DNA from: a virus
Length of the DNA: 40,519 nucleotides
IMG/VR virus record: IMGVR_UViG_3300048672_001321
Span: 1-40,519 of that record
Reading direction: 5' to 3' (one strand)
The notes below the pieces were generated by a model. It was not told the origin of the DNA. It made no database searches and worked only from the letters and a program-made list of their open reading frames with translations. This document shows, in pieces, positions 27,901-38,200 of this stretch (positions are counted from its first letter, which is position 1; every line of letters starts with the position of its first letter). A program made the translations under genes and the position numbers.

Positions 27901-30900
27901 TTCACGCACGGGGCAGATTAACTCTGGTAGTAACAGTTTAAGCTTTATTCCTACTAGTTCAGAGTTTTCGGCCAATGACATAGATAATGAACCAGGAATT
28001 GACTTCAGTACGGCCAATGTTTGGGGCACGAACATCAACGGGACGGACTTCAGCGACTATAAGGTACTCATGCGGGCGCGAAACTGGTATGCAAGTGGCG
28101 GTACCGGCGCTCCACTTGGCAAGTTCATCATTCGGTCTACTGAATATGGGGCCAACGGTAATAAGGGTCGATTCTCTATTGAATATCCTATTAGCCCAAA
28201 CGCAACCAACACGACGACTTTAGTCAATACACCTTCTTGGAACAAACTATCTTACGTGTTTGGTTCTGGCGCCGCACGAGCAACTGGCATCCCCGCAAGT
28301 ACTTCAGTTGTCGTCACGGGTCCTTATGCTGACACAACTACCAACTTCCCCGGCGGGGCATCAGGAAGTGGTAGCTATTATGACTTTAACTTCGGCGCAG
28401 GAAGCTTTGCGTCAGTTCAGGTTGGTGACGTTATTAGCTGCATCAGCGGCGTTGGCTTCCCAATTGCATTCTTGGGCCAATACGGCATCAAGAACAAGAG
28501 CGGGAACACTATTCGCCTTTACACACAGACTGCCTATGCTACAACGCTGACGATTACCAATCCTGGCCTACTAAGCATCTTCCCTCTTACTCAAACAACT
28601 GTAGCAGACATTGTCGCGATGGTTAATCAGTCAAACGTCATGGTGGCTGCAGCGGTTAGCCTTACAAGCGCCAGTATCACCACGTCGACGTTTGAAGATC
28701 AGTATGCGTACGTCAGTAATGCGACGGCCCTAGGAAATGGCCACAATCCGGGCACTCCATCACTGCAGGGTTTTATCAACCTCTACGACGGAGTCGCAAA
28801 TGTTCAAGTCTTCTCGAACAACAACCCCAACTTCACACTGAAGAGTGCCCTTGTGTTGCCTGCTTCTGGCGTCTCTGCTTCTGTTTACAGAATGGACACG
28901 GCACCCAACGAAGACGCAACGCTCGGCGAATACTTCAAACTCGTTCCGACTACCATCAAGAACGTTCAACACCACCTTACCCAGAAGGCGCTGTCACAAC
29001 TGCCTATTGTCGCTGACGTGTCTATTGCAGACAACGGTAAGCGCGTACAGATCGTGTCTAAGGAACTAGGTGGCCGAGGGGCAATTGAGGTTCTAGGTGG
29101 ACAGGCAAACCTAGCACAGACCGGTATCATCGGTCAAAGCGTGGTCTCTTCTGACTCAACTGGCAGCTATTTGCTAGGTGCTGTTTCAGCATTCCCTAAC
29201 ACCTACGCTCTCGGCGATACAGTTAAGATTGTTAATGAGCGTGGAGTTCCGAGAGCTACACAGTTCCCTTCGTCTAGTACGGTAAGCGTGGCGGCACTAG
29301 TTAGCGATAGAGCCGAATACTACTGGAATGCAGTTACAACTAACTTTGACAGCGCGACCACTATCACCATCTCCGATGTATCTAGTTCCTACATGGACTA
29401 TGACGGTATTACGCCAATCGCAGCAGGCATGATCTGGAGATGGACGCACAGCATTGGTGGATCTGGAGAAACACTTGCATCTGTGAAGGTTGGCCATCAG
29501 GTTATTGCGTTTGATTGCCCAGGCTGGAAGAGTACTAACCAAGCCAAACTACCCGGCGATGGTTCTACTGTAGGCTTCCCGATCATTGCTGTTAACGATG
29601 TCGCTCACACCTTTGATGTCGTTAATCCTTTTGGCCAAGCGATGTCAGCTACAGCAATCGGCGCAGGAACAGTGACTATTCATCCCGTTCCCAGAAATCG
29701 TTGGAACCTCGCCCATGTAGCTCCGACGCCTATTGTCTCAATCTCGCGCACAAGCAATGTGGTTACAGTTCAGACCTCAACTTCACACAACGTTAACACC
29801 AACGACAACGTTACGATTCGGGACAGCATTGGGGCAATCGCCGATGGAACCTATGGACCTATCACTGTAGTTGGTCCTCAAACATACACGTTTGCTAACA
29901 CTGGAGCCGATATTGTTGAGCCAAGCGTTGGAGCCACAACCATACTTGCTACAGCTAGCACCACCACATACAGACTACAGAAGCTTGGCGCAAATGGTCT
30001 AGTAAGAATCAACTGGACTGGTGGCGCTTCACCAAGATTCACTGACTGTGGTGTAGCAGTCGATGACTATCTCGTTATTCAAGGGACTACCTTTAACACC
30101 TCTAATAACGGCGTGCACCGCGTTGTGGCAGTTGACAACACATCTGTTGTCTTTGAGCACCTGGGCGCAGTTGACGATCGAAATCAGTTGAAGTCATTCA
30201 ACAACAACGCTCTTTCTGTGACTTGGACCGCAAACAGTAACATTGTGCAGGGTAGCGCTGGCGCATTTAAGAATCTAACCATAGGTACTTGGGTGAAAAA
30301 GACGGAAGACAACGATTCTTACTATCTACAAGTAACTGGCTCTGATACTAACGACTTTACTACAGCAACTAAGATCTTCTTAGGTCAGCCTTATAGTGGC
30401 ATTACTGGATTGGCCTTAGGCATCAGCTACAGAATGGACACTGGTTTCGACGCGGGCGTTTATCTCCACAACATTGACGATCTTGTCATCTACGAGGGCG
30501 ATTCTGCATTTAAGACAGACACCTTGAACGTACAAGCAGTAACTCTATCTGGATGGTTCCACCCGAACAACACTGGTCAGTTTGAGATCATTGAGATCGG
30601 GAACAATCCGTCAGATCGTCGGCCCTTCGTACGCGTCAACAACGCAATTGCTGTAACAGAGGCTAATAAGACCATCTCCGTTGCTCCTCAGGGGTTCTAC
30701 ATTACGGAAAACGACCTATACAAGTACTCTACGTACAGAACCGTTGCTAACTCGACAATTAGCGATACCAATCGCTTACAGCGAAACATCTATATGCTTC
30801 CGGACACTCGAGCATACAAGGTTTCTGCTGCGAACGGCTCTATTTTGCAGCATACTGGCAAGTTAGGATATAACCTGATCACTTCTGTTGGCACCGATGG

Positions 30901-31297
30901 GTATCTATTCTACACGGGACTACTACGGCGGACTCAGCGCACAATTGATGGGTTCGCTCCAGATCCTATTACGTTTGCAGAGCGTCGGGCAGTTGGTTCA
31001 CGCATTGAAATTCTGCCTCCTCTTATAAAGAACATCTCTCTCGTGATCACCATCACAACCAACCAGGGATCAACTATCCAGGACATCTCCGACAACATTA
31101 AGTCGTCGATTGTCGACTATGTTAATGGTCTAGGCGTGGGAGAAGACGTCATCATGTCAGCAATTATTGCTGCGATTATGAAGGTAAAGGGTGTGGCAGC
31201 AGCTACCTTTAATGTTCCCGCTGCTTCACAAGAGCGAATTACTATTGCGTCTAATGAAAAGGCGCTTATCTTTGCTGACGCTATTGGTATTATTTAA
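24908..31297 (+). CDS. Giant baseplate wedge protein, J/gp6-like, with inserted modules
   Basis: 2129 aa, about four to five times the length of a usual baseplate J protein. The J-like core is split: N-terminus (about 1-320: SDINPGSVFLSLLEACAS; RNNDLDNKAADLGLERF; GTDIETDVQLRNRVKAYAA) and C-terminus (about 2000-2129: EILPPLIKNISLVITI; SSIVDYVNGLGVGEDV; GVAAATFNV). The intervening 1,650 residues are beta-rich, threonine/serine/asparagine-rich modules, several of which recur in the two downstream baseplate/fibre proteins. GTG start with CCGAGGA upstream. The wedge ring would carry these modules outward, so they are likely host-contact or stabilising domains. Confidence 0.85.
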   Translation: MSIEIKSFNQILGGMVRKIIAETPLSDINPGSVFLSLLEACASQDFDNNVAILNILELLNVDAIRNNDLDNKAADLGLERFVAKAATGTVQIQNTNIVKQSSALYSLKPAPISGQTVLFVTNTSGWAASGSVYIGRGTNSFEGPIPYTSITVFPTYSQINLSTALQKDHLLSDTVINAQGQPDRVIAAGTTVKIPANNQNPDILYNTIRDAVIPAGEDHVDDVLVVAQVPGSQSNALINTIRQFDTAPFVGAAVTNLVAFSTGTDIETDVQLRNRVKAYAASLARGTSPAILSAVIGLSDPDENKRVASAILAQPVSTGEPSLLYIDDGSGFQPSQAGQTVDVLLSKANGTEEFLQLANYPLPRAQVINGASGPFAFLDQMFLRVAVDGVEETVVFSTSDFANISVATLSEIVSAINGKATLFKARLTDSSKHILIYTVDPSAEIIQVAPIRSTDTESLYANNLLNFPVKENSYIALFQNSTRLHQRERMATVETIPFALWNLFAPGNLLISVDGTPPQDQTFSLADFPDVSSLTSLSLESWVTAFNQKFAGITAVSTPNQTMQISSNKRGAGASIEVLGGTYQEQMFGANATLATGQDSQFEINRSNGNIRILTTIAAGDIISAGIADAKGFVVSTPTTSGLYNFDVDAEGRQAQMVVCVDSTFCDKIGTNLAVDQNLIFSNSGTSTMRIMAPNKEVFRNVQPGHFIFVAYRSGSTTWVSQNNSGLFKVMKRGTHLTAGVDTYIEVWNNTVIGETVTVADATDITAFHTDAYPQLWTSSYLTTPTAASLDDLAQSINTALIGVKASIFQTNSVKITSATEDGGSIATPVSIGSAAVVYPATSRAQLNNTPLIANKVSSKDMLGFIKVWPIASQNTYLGRAIYPAVFASLSSSANPDPYPYSGAYAEQISSNQLTNTNVGLSDVLMFAKGNNEGLLRSIKAKPSGTTVGTQQGLPRTQFDHTTNDNVQVFNSLQMSQDDNISIIMDQDATVKTISIPASRTGQINSGSNSLSFIPTSSEFSANDIDNEPGIDFSTANVWGTNINGTDFSDYKVLMRARNWYASGGTGAPLGKFIIRSTEYGANGNKGRFSIEYPISPNATNTTTLVNTPSWNKLSYVFGSGAARATGIPASTSVVVTGPYADTTTNFPGGASGSGSYYDFNFGAGSFASVQVGDVISCISGVGFPIAFLGQYGIKNKSGNTIRLYTQTAYATTLTITNPGLLSIFPLTQTTVADIVAMVNQSNVMVAAAVSLTSASITTSTFEDQYAYVSNATALGNGHNPGTPSLQGFINLYDGVANVQVFSNNNPNFTLKSALVLPASGVSASVYRMDTAPNEDATLGEYFKLVPTTIKNVQHHLTQKALSQLPIVADVSIADNGKRVQIVSKELGGRGAIEVLGGQANLAQTGIIGQSVVSSDSTGSYLLGAVSAFPNTYALGDTVKIVNERGVPRATQFPSSSTVSVAALVSDRAEYYWNAVTTNFDSATTITISDVSSSYMDYDGITPIAAGMIWRWTHSIGGSGETLASVKVGHQVIAFDCPGWKSTNQAKLPGDGSTVGFPIIAVNDVAHTFDVVNPFGQAMSATAIGAGTVTIHPVPRNRWNLAHVAPTPIVSISRTSNVVTVQTSTSHNVNTNDNVTIRDSIGAIADGTYGPITVVGPQTYTFANTGADIVEPSVGATTILATASTTTYRLQKLGANGLVRINWTGGASPRFTDCGVAVDDYLVIQGTTFNTSNNGVHRVVAVDNTSVVFEHLGAVDDRNQLKSFNNNALSVTWTANSNIVQGSAGAFKNLTIGTWVKKTEDNDSYYLQVTGSDTNDFTTATKIFLGQPYSGITGLALGISYRMDTGFDAGVYLHNIDDLVIYEGDSAFKTDTLNVQAVTLSGWFHPNNTGQFEIIEIGNNPSDRRPFVRVNNAIAVTEANKTISVAPQGFYITENDLYKYSTYRTVANSTISDTNRLQRNIYMLPDTRAYKVSAANGSILQHTGKLGYNLITSVGTDGYLFYTGLLRRTQRTIDGFAPDPITFAERRAVGSRIEILPPLIKNISLVITITTNQGSTIQDISDNIKSSIVDYVNGLGVGEDVIMSAIIAAIMKVKGVAAATFNVPAASQERITIASNEKALIFADAIGII

Positions 31298-31318
31298 CTT
31301 AAAGTCGGAGACTTACAA

Positions 31319-32857
31319 ATGAGCGATTTCGTTACAGACGGTTCAACACTTCCAACCAACAAAGTTGATGCGCGACCTCCTGTTGGGCCAGTTACTCAAC
31401 AGATGAAAGCAGCTGAATGGAATGCTGTCAATAAGGCTGCCATGGATCTACGTACCCACGTTGTTGCCATTGAGGCATCAATGGGACTTAATACCAGCGA
31501 TGTTACGCTAACTAGTGTTGGTGCGTCTCCGAGTGCCAGTGGGGCAACTTTATCTGGACAAGTACTAACACTTCAACCGGCCGACGCTACACATCCTGGT
31601 CTGGTTACCGCTAATGCCCAGACACTAGCAGGCACCAAAACATTTGCTAACACTATTTTAAGTTCGGTTGCTTCTGGTTCAGACGCCTTTCAAGCTCTCA
31701 CGGGTGCTCGCTTGCATCTAGGTAACGGCAGCAGCGACTACTTATACAGCAATGGCTTTTCGCTTGTTACTTGCGCCGGTGATCTTGCCGCAGTGTCGTC
31801 TCTTACGTCTAGTGCCTTATTTGCTTGGCAAAATACGACGCTAAATATAGCCGGTCAAAGTCCCGATTCTGGTGGAGCTGTTGGTATTATTTTATGCAAT
31901 CATACATTCTTAACCACTCCTGGGGCTCGATTAGTATCAATTCAAAATGGTGCTGGAGGTCTTGAAGTTGCAAATGTTGACCTAGTTGGTCGCTTTAATT
32001 CAGCTGCTACCGGTTCTGCTTTTCATGCCACTGTTGGTTATTTTACTAGTGATCAAGTAGTAGGGCAGACGGCTTTCTACACACCGTACGGCGGCAATTG
32101 GAACGGCGGGCCGTACCCATGTTCGCAAATTACTGATGTCGCCTCTACGGGAACCGCCATTGCATCATTAATCAACACGACCGCTAGCTTAGTAACACCC
32201 GGCGACAAGCTTTTAGTTATCAAAAACAACAATGTAGAGAAGTTTTCTGTTGATAAGGACGGCGCTGTTACAGCTGGAGACATCACTGCTTTTGCTAATT
32301 TGTGGCTAAACAATACGACATGTGGTCTCCACAATAACGCGGGTTTCTTGCAGGTTCGCTCTACTGCTGGATACATGTACGGCGACTTTGGTACAGGTCT
32401 CGTTCCTATGGCGTTTGGCGGATCGTTAGACTTTCAGTATACGCCAACTGGCAATGTTGGGACTGGAGAAGACACACTTCTAACTTTCACCTTGCCGGCT
32501 AACGCCCTTTCAACTCAAAGAGTTGTTTGTCACCACGCCAGCGGCATTACCGCTAACAACGCTAATGCCAAAACACTTAAGGTATACTTTGGTGCTCAAA
32601 CTATCTCCGCTACCCTAACTACTTCTATTGCGGCCGATTGGACGGTAGATGCTAAGATTTATTGCACCGGCGCCAACACACAACGATATGTAGTTAAAGT
32701 ACAGGAAGTTGACCAAGCAACCGGAACCACAAAGAGCTTTGTTGCGCAAGGAACTCTATCTGAGGTGACTAGCGGTACAATTGTTATTAAGTTAACGGGC
32801 ACAGCGACTTCTAATAACGACATTGTGCAAAACACCAGCCTAATTAGCGCCCTCTAA
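31319..32857 (+). CDS. Tail fibre-type protein (512 aa)
   Basis: The N-terminus (FVTDGSTLPTNKVDARPPVG; MKAAEWNAVNKAAMDLRTHV) is an attachment-like helical segment; the central part is a beta repeat region with GLVTANAQTLAGTKTFANTI, a phrase typical of phage fibre shafts, and KLLVIKNNNVEKFSVDKDG with AVTAGDI, a common fibre repeat. The C-terminal 150 residues (TLLTFTLPANALST; KTLKVYFGAQTISATLTT) look like a small beta-sandwich domain. CGGAGAC precedes the start. It probably projects from the baseplate; receptor not inferable. Confidence 0.75.
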   Translation: MSDFVTDGSTLPTNKVDARPPVGPVTQQMKAAEWNAVNKAAMDLRTHVVAIEASMGLNTSDVTLTSVGASPSASGATLSGQVLTLQPADATHPGLVTANAQTLAGTKTFANTILSSVASGSDAFQALTGARLHLGNGSSDYLYSNGFSLVTCAGDLAAVSSLTSSALFAWQNTTLNIAGQSPDSGGAVGIILCNHTFLTTPGARLVSIQNGAGGLEVANVDLVGRFNSAATGSAFHATVGYFTSDQVVGQTAFYTPYGGNWNGGPYPCSQITDVASTGTAIASLINTTASLVTPGDKLLVIKNNNVEKFSVDKDGAVTAGDITAFANLWLNNTTCGLHNNAGFLQVRSTAGYMYGDFGTGLVPMAFGGSLDFQYTPTGNVGTGEDTLLTFTLPANALSTQRVVCHHASGITANNANAKTLKVYFGAQTISATLTTSIAADWTVDAKIYCTGANTQRYVVKVQEVDQATGTTKSFVAQGTLSEVTSGTIVIKLTGTATSNNDIVQNTSLISAL

Positions 32858-32866
32858 AGGAACCCC

Positions 32867-35197
32867 GTGTCTTTTCCATATACACTACCCGCAGTCTTTG
32901 GATCAGCTGCATCAAATCAGCCTACGAAGGCTGACAGAATTTTTGATCTACTGCCCAAGTACTTCAATGCACGGGAAGACGCGAACTGGAGTAGCCTTAT
33001 TTCAGCGATCGGAGCCGAAGACGAACGATTGGCCCAACTAGCTGAAGAAGTAAGAAAGCAATTCTTTGTCAAAACAGCCAACAGGCCATACATTGATCGT
33101 CTAGCCGCGAACAATAATTTAACTAGACCGCGCTTCGTTGGCATGAGTGATACTGACTTTCGTCGGTTTATTCCTATTTTGACTTATCAACCCAAGCAAG
33201 TAAAGCGCATCATCGACGAGATGCTGGATCTTTTCTTCTTCAAAGAAGCCACTACTGCCTTTCTATCGACTAATCTTCCTGAACCGTTTGCCCTTAAGAA
33301 CAACTGGAACTTAGAAATTACTGTCGATAGTCTCCATCAAGAGCAGATTTTCTTCCGGACCAGCGACTTTACTAACATAGCTACGGCAACAGCAGACGAA
33401 GTTGCTGCAGCGTATAACCGTCAAGCGAAATATTCCTACGCTGTTAGCTACTACGACAGTGTAACGAAAAACACCTACTTGAGAATTTTTAGCAACACCA
33501 TCGGGGCACAGGGCTCGATGGATATCACGGGCGGATTAGCCAATATAGCCCTTGAGTTGAATGGTTTTTTATCTGATCTGGGGACTGGTTCCAATACCCA
33601 GTGGGTTGTTACAAAGGTAGGCAACACCGTCACCTTCACCTATAACGCAGGCGTTCAGCCTGGAGTGGAGTCGCTGCTACCAGGAGACATCTTTCTGTGT
33701 GATTTGGCTGGCAACGAAGGCGCCTTTGTTATCAAAAAGGTGGACATTCGCCTTAAGAGTTTTACTTTTGAAAACCTTCTAGCGACTGCTGGAACGTTTA
33801 CACAGGTCTCATCGAAACAAACAAAGTGGATGCGTCCAGTACATGTTACCTCATTTAGTGTAAGTCGACGTGCTTTGGTCTGGGAAACCACGGTTAATGC
33901 CGCAACAGTTGAAATGCCAGCAACCCCGCCGATCGTCAATCGTGAAGCTAAGGGCGGTTTTCATGTTAACGGCGAATTTGGTATCGTAACTGCTATTAAT
34001 TCACCAACCAGCCTCACAGTGAATGATGTGGGCAATATGCCTGCGTCCGGGCACTTCATTATTGAGCCAATTGAGGCTATTACGGCCAGACTTTCGGGCG
34101 GACCATCCGAACTAATTGCAACACATAACGCCAATGGACGGGTGATTTCGGATTTTGTCCGTTATCATTACAGCGGGATTTCGGGAAACACCCTCACGGG
34201 TATCACTCCTGACCTACCATCTACCACTGCACTCAACGAAGTCACGATCACGTCTATGGTTAGAAGTTCTAACGTAATGACTTGTACCGCGAACAACAAC
34301 TTTAGCGCGGGAGATACTATCTTCATTAAGGGCAGCAGTGGCATTCCGATTCTAACCACAACAGCAAACACCATCTCTGGTTCATCGACCCTTATCAACA
34401 TTGCTAGTTCGACTGGTGTCTCTCCTGGTCAGTTAATCTCTGGAACTGGCATTCCTGCTGGAACCAAAGTGCTCAACATTATTGGTCCTAACACCCTTGT
34501 TATGTCGCATGCGGCTACTGCAAGCAGTGCGATTAATGTGGTTTTTAGTGAAGACACCAATGGTCCATTTGAGTTGGTTGCGACTAGTGCTACCCAGTTC
34601 ACTGTTAATCATGTTGGTACAGATGGAACCGCATCGACCCCTGGCATTGCCTCGAAGGAACAGTTACTTCTTGCCCCTAATGGCTTTAAGATAATCATCA
34701 CGACATCGATTAGCTCTAGTGCTTCTAAAATCACAGGACCATATATTTGGCAACTTAATGCTCCTTTTACTCTAAGCGCTGACACAAGCATCACTACTAC
34801 CGATATCATAGCCGGCAAGTCATACAAACTTCTAACCCTCGGATCAACCAGTATCCCAGAAGGGCCAGGCTATATTGTCTTTGACTATGGCCAGAACAAC
34901 CAAGAAGGGCCAGTTAAATACCTATATAAAGCGGCCGACAATGTCATTGCGCTTGACGCCTCTTATACTTTTCAGCGCTTCCATTCAACTGGGGCCTCTG
35001 TTGTGGCGGTGAGCAAGATGGGCCCTCATATACCGACAGGCGCCGGTGATGAATATCCGCCCTATGTAACGAATCCGCCTGATGCTCGAAAGTTGCTTCA
35101 AGACTTAATTGTCTCAGTCGCAAGCGCAGGTATTTTCATTGACTTTATTATTCGCTATCCGAATCAGCTATACGGTACTCTCAATGTTTACGACTAA
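32867..35197 (+). CDS. Baseplate wedge protein, gpI-like, with beta-module extension
   Basis: 776 aa. Residues about 15-140 form the gpI-like part (KADRIFDLLPKYFNAREDAN; ERLAQLAEEVRKQFFVKTAN; DFRRFIPILTYQPKQVKRII). The rest is beta-rich. Residues about 148-210 carry a module (FRTSDFTNIATATADEV) shared with the giant wedge. An Ig-like module (463-585) is interrupted at 495-565 by a second module (GTGIPAGTKVLNIIG). GTG start with AAAGGAACCCC upstream. Confidence 0.8.
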   Translation: MSFPYTLPAVFGSAASNQPTKADRIFDLLPKYFNAREDANWSSLISAIGAEDERLAQLAEEVRKQFFVKTANRPYIDRLAANNNLTRPRFVGMSDTDFRRFIPILTYQPKQVKRIIDEMLDLFFFKEATTAFLSTNLPEPFALKNNWNLEITVDSLHQEQIFFRTSDFTNIATATADEVAAAYNRQAKYSYAVSYYDSVTKNTYLRIFSNTIGAQGSMDITGGLANIALELNGFLSDLGTGSNTQWVVTKVGNTVTFTYNAGVQPGVESLLPGDIFLCDLAGNEGAFVIKKVDIRLKSFTFENLLATAGTFTQVSSKQTKWMRPVHVTSFSVSRRALVWETTVNAATVEMPATPPIVNREAKGGFHVNGEFGIVTAINSPTSLTVNDVGNMPASGHFIIEPIEAITARLSGGPSELIATHNANGRVISDFVRYHYSGISGNTLTGITPDLPSTTALNEVTITSMVRSSNVMTCTANNNFSAGDTIFIKGSSGIPILTTTANTISGSSTLINIASSTGVSPGQLISGTGIPAGTKVLNIIGPNTLVMSHAATASSAINVVFSEDTNGPFELVATSATQFTVNHVGTDGTASTPGIASKEQLLLAPNGFKIIITTSISSSASKITGPYIWQLNAPFTLSADTSITTTDIIAGKSYKLLTLGSTSIPEGPGYIVFDYGQNNQEGPVKYLYKAADNVIALDASYTFQRFHSTGASVVAVSKMGPHIPTGAGDEYPPYVTNPPDARKLLQDLIVSVASAGIFIDFIIRYPNQLYGTLNVYD

Positions 35198-35213
35198 GTA
35201 GATAGGTAAATAT

Positions 35214-35223
35214 GTAGTACAAT
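35214..35223 (+). promoter_or_regulatory. GTAGTACAAT promoter-like 10-mer
   Basis: Identical to 6091-6100. It lies 52 bases before the TTG start at 35276 and is followed by a bulged hairpin (AGGGACA with TGCCCT, about 35228-35250) in the leader. Confidence 0.45.
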
Positions 35224-35275
35224 TAGCAGGGACATACCGCGACGTGCCCTAATAGAGTCGTGGGAGGATATTAAC

Positions 35276-38200
35276 TTGGCAGTCTTAGGACGAGTACTTT
35301 TAAATTCTGCAGAACGCATTGATCTTCCCGACTTGCTTTCAATCGACTCTTACGGAGCTGGCGACTGGAAGTATTTCATGCAGAGCTTGGTTGGTACGTC
35401 AAAGCCGTATGTTCTTTATGGCTTTGATGTAATTAACCCCAATGCGGTAATTGGTCTTCCCACGTGTTCTTTTAGAGTAGCTGACTCAATTGTTTATTAC
35501 CCCGGTTCAGCGGCTGGCCCTTTCTTCTATGGGTTGCCCGAAGGAAATGCTGCCTCTGCTCCTTTGGTTCCTCAACTTAGAACCAATGCCACTAACTATG
35601 TCTATCTAACACTGTCGACTTTTGAGACGGCATCTGACACTCGGGCTCTTTGGGATCCCGATCGCAACGGCGGTGCAGGTGGCGAATTTACTCAGGACAT
35701 CAATACTGAGTCGGCTATTCAGGCACAGCTCGGTATCTCGACCGGGTCATTCCCCGTCAATACTGTACCGCTAGCTATTGTCGTTGTTGGTGCAAGCGCA
35801 ATTACCTCTATTACTGATGCTCGTGATCTCATGTTCCGTCTCGGCACAGGTGGTATTGCCCCTGACCCGCAAGCAGCATATTCCTTCCCCGCACTACCAA
35901 GTGCTCCTTATGCTCGAAACGAGCCTGACGGGACAATGGTGTCTATCTCAGACCCCAATCCGTTTCAGGGTGGCGACAAGAACATCAAGACACTAAAGCA
36001 GTGGATGGACGCCGTTATGACCAAGCTCAAAGAGCTTGGTGGTACCACCTACTGGTATGAGGACACAACTACCTTTTCGCTTTTCAAGCTTTGGCACGAT
36101 GCCTTAGCGACTACCTGGAAAAGCAAGGGTTCATATACTCACTCTTCAGCAACGCCCGGCGAGCTCTCGTGGAGCGAAGATCTCTACATTAAGAGCATGG
36201 ATAACCCCGTAGATATTGTCGTTCGAGCATCTGGCGGCAGTCCAATTACTTTAGCTAACGAGCAAGTTGCATTTTTGACCTTGATCCGCGATGTGCCGAT
36301 TAACGCTCTTGACGAGCCGGTTTCTTTCGTAAACGGTCAAGCCTATGTGAACAGTGCGTCTGGTGCAACCGGCGTATTTGGGCTCTTAAAGCAAGGCGAC
36401 TGGATCAAGAAAGCAACTGACGACGAGACCTTGTACTTACAGGTTCGTGAGTTCTATAATGCAGCTCAGTCTCCAGGCCCTATTACTGGCTCAGTAACTA
36501 CACCTGGTGCTGCACGCTCTATTATCTTGAGTGCCGCGTACCAAGGAACTTCAAGCGACATCGCCGGCGACAGGGCTAGATACGAAAGAGGCGAATACAC
36601 TACCTCGAATATCCAGATCGTCGATCGAAACAACAATCTTTTAAGTGCGGCAGCCGGCAACATGATGTGGTTCGCTCAGCGCAGCGACACCGTTATGTCA
36701 GTTGCATCGATCTCTACTGTGTCGTTGACTGGCACAGTTACGGTGGCTGATGGTACGGGGGCAATTGTCTCGAGTACGAGCCACGGACTAGCAGACGGAG
36801 ATAGAGTCACGGTAACTGCTCCTGGGGCACAAGCAGGAACGTATACGATTGATGTTATTGACGCTAACACCTTCACATTTAAGACAGCCAACACGACTAC
36901 TGGGGCCTTTACAGGCTTCTATGGGTTATGTACTACACAGTCAAGCTCGACCTATGGCTTCTTGCTTGAGTCGGCCAATCATGGCTTTGACTCTGGCGAG
37001 TCAATCACTGTAGCTGGGACAACGAACTTCAACGGAGCTCACACGATCAATGTTAGGTCGTCGACGCAATTCCAATTCCCTATTGGGGCGGCTCATGCCA
37101 CAGAGACAGCTGGTACCGCGACATTAGCGCGCATGGACGTGCGTTCTGAAGAGGGCATCCAAAAGATCGTGCAGGGCGAGACCATCCAGGTCGGTTCAGG
37201 GACGATCGAAAACATGCAGGCCTTCATCGGTATGACCGCCCTGGATCAAACGTATCCCGTGTACAACCTGCCTGGTTCTTATGGCACTTTAAACAACGGT
37301 GCCAATTACAACAGCAGCCTCACGGATAATCTCACCGCCCGTGTTTCTAAAAACACAGCGATGTTGATGGATAAGGCACAAGACAAGACCATTAAGTGCC
37401 TAACCAACGCAGTTGAGGCATATGTAGCTACTGACAGCAACCCCTCACTACAAAACCTAAGTTTCACTCCTCCTGGCAGCACACTTACAGTTCTTCAGCC
37501 GGGTGGGGTAGGCAACGCCACAGTAACCTTACCGGACATTAATGCTCCGATCCAACTTGCGGTTAACCAGTCCATATATGTGACAATCGACCGCAACGCG
37601 TCATCAACACCCGGTCTCACCATTGTCAACACATCTGCAGTTCCCGTGTCTGAGAACGTGTTCGTGTTGGCATCACGCTTAGGCGGTAGCGAAGTCTACC
37701 TGTGGAATGGCGAGTGTATTCTAAACACTGTTCCTCTAGCCCCTTCTGATGTTCCCCTAGTGCAATGTGATTTCTTTGATCCGGTTTCTGTTGCATTGCC
37801 AACAGGCAACCCTGTCACAATCGACAATGTATCGATTCAAGCAAACCAGCTTGTTGTATTTGGTAATTTGACAGTGGACCCCAACCGTATGTATAGAGCG
37901 GTTGGTGTTGGCACTAATATCACTAGTTGGACTCCAGAATATAAGTTCAACGGTCGACTAGATCCAACAACTGGCAACACCATTTGTGTTCTGGGGGGTC
38001 AAGGCTTCGGTCGACAGATGGGTAAATTTGATGGCACGAACTGGGTCTTCAATGATTACGTTCGTTACTTCAACGGCGCAGACTACTTTGAACAGTCCAA
38101 CCTTGTTAGTGCAACAATCGCCGACAACGCAACAACAACTATCTTTACTGTGGCGTGGGCAGGCAGTGAACACACGATCGTGGACTTTTCAATTCTTCGA

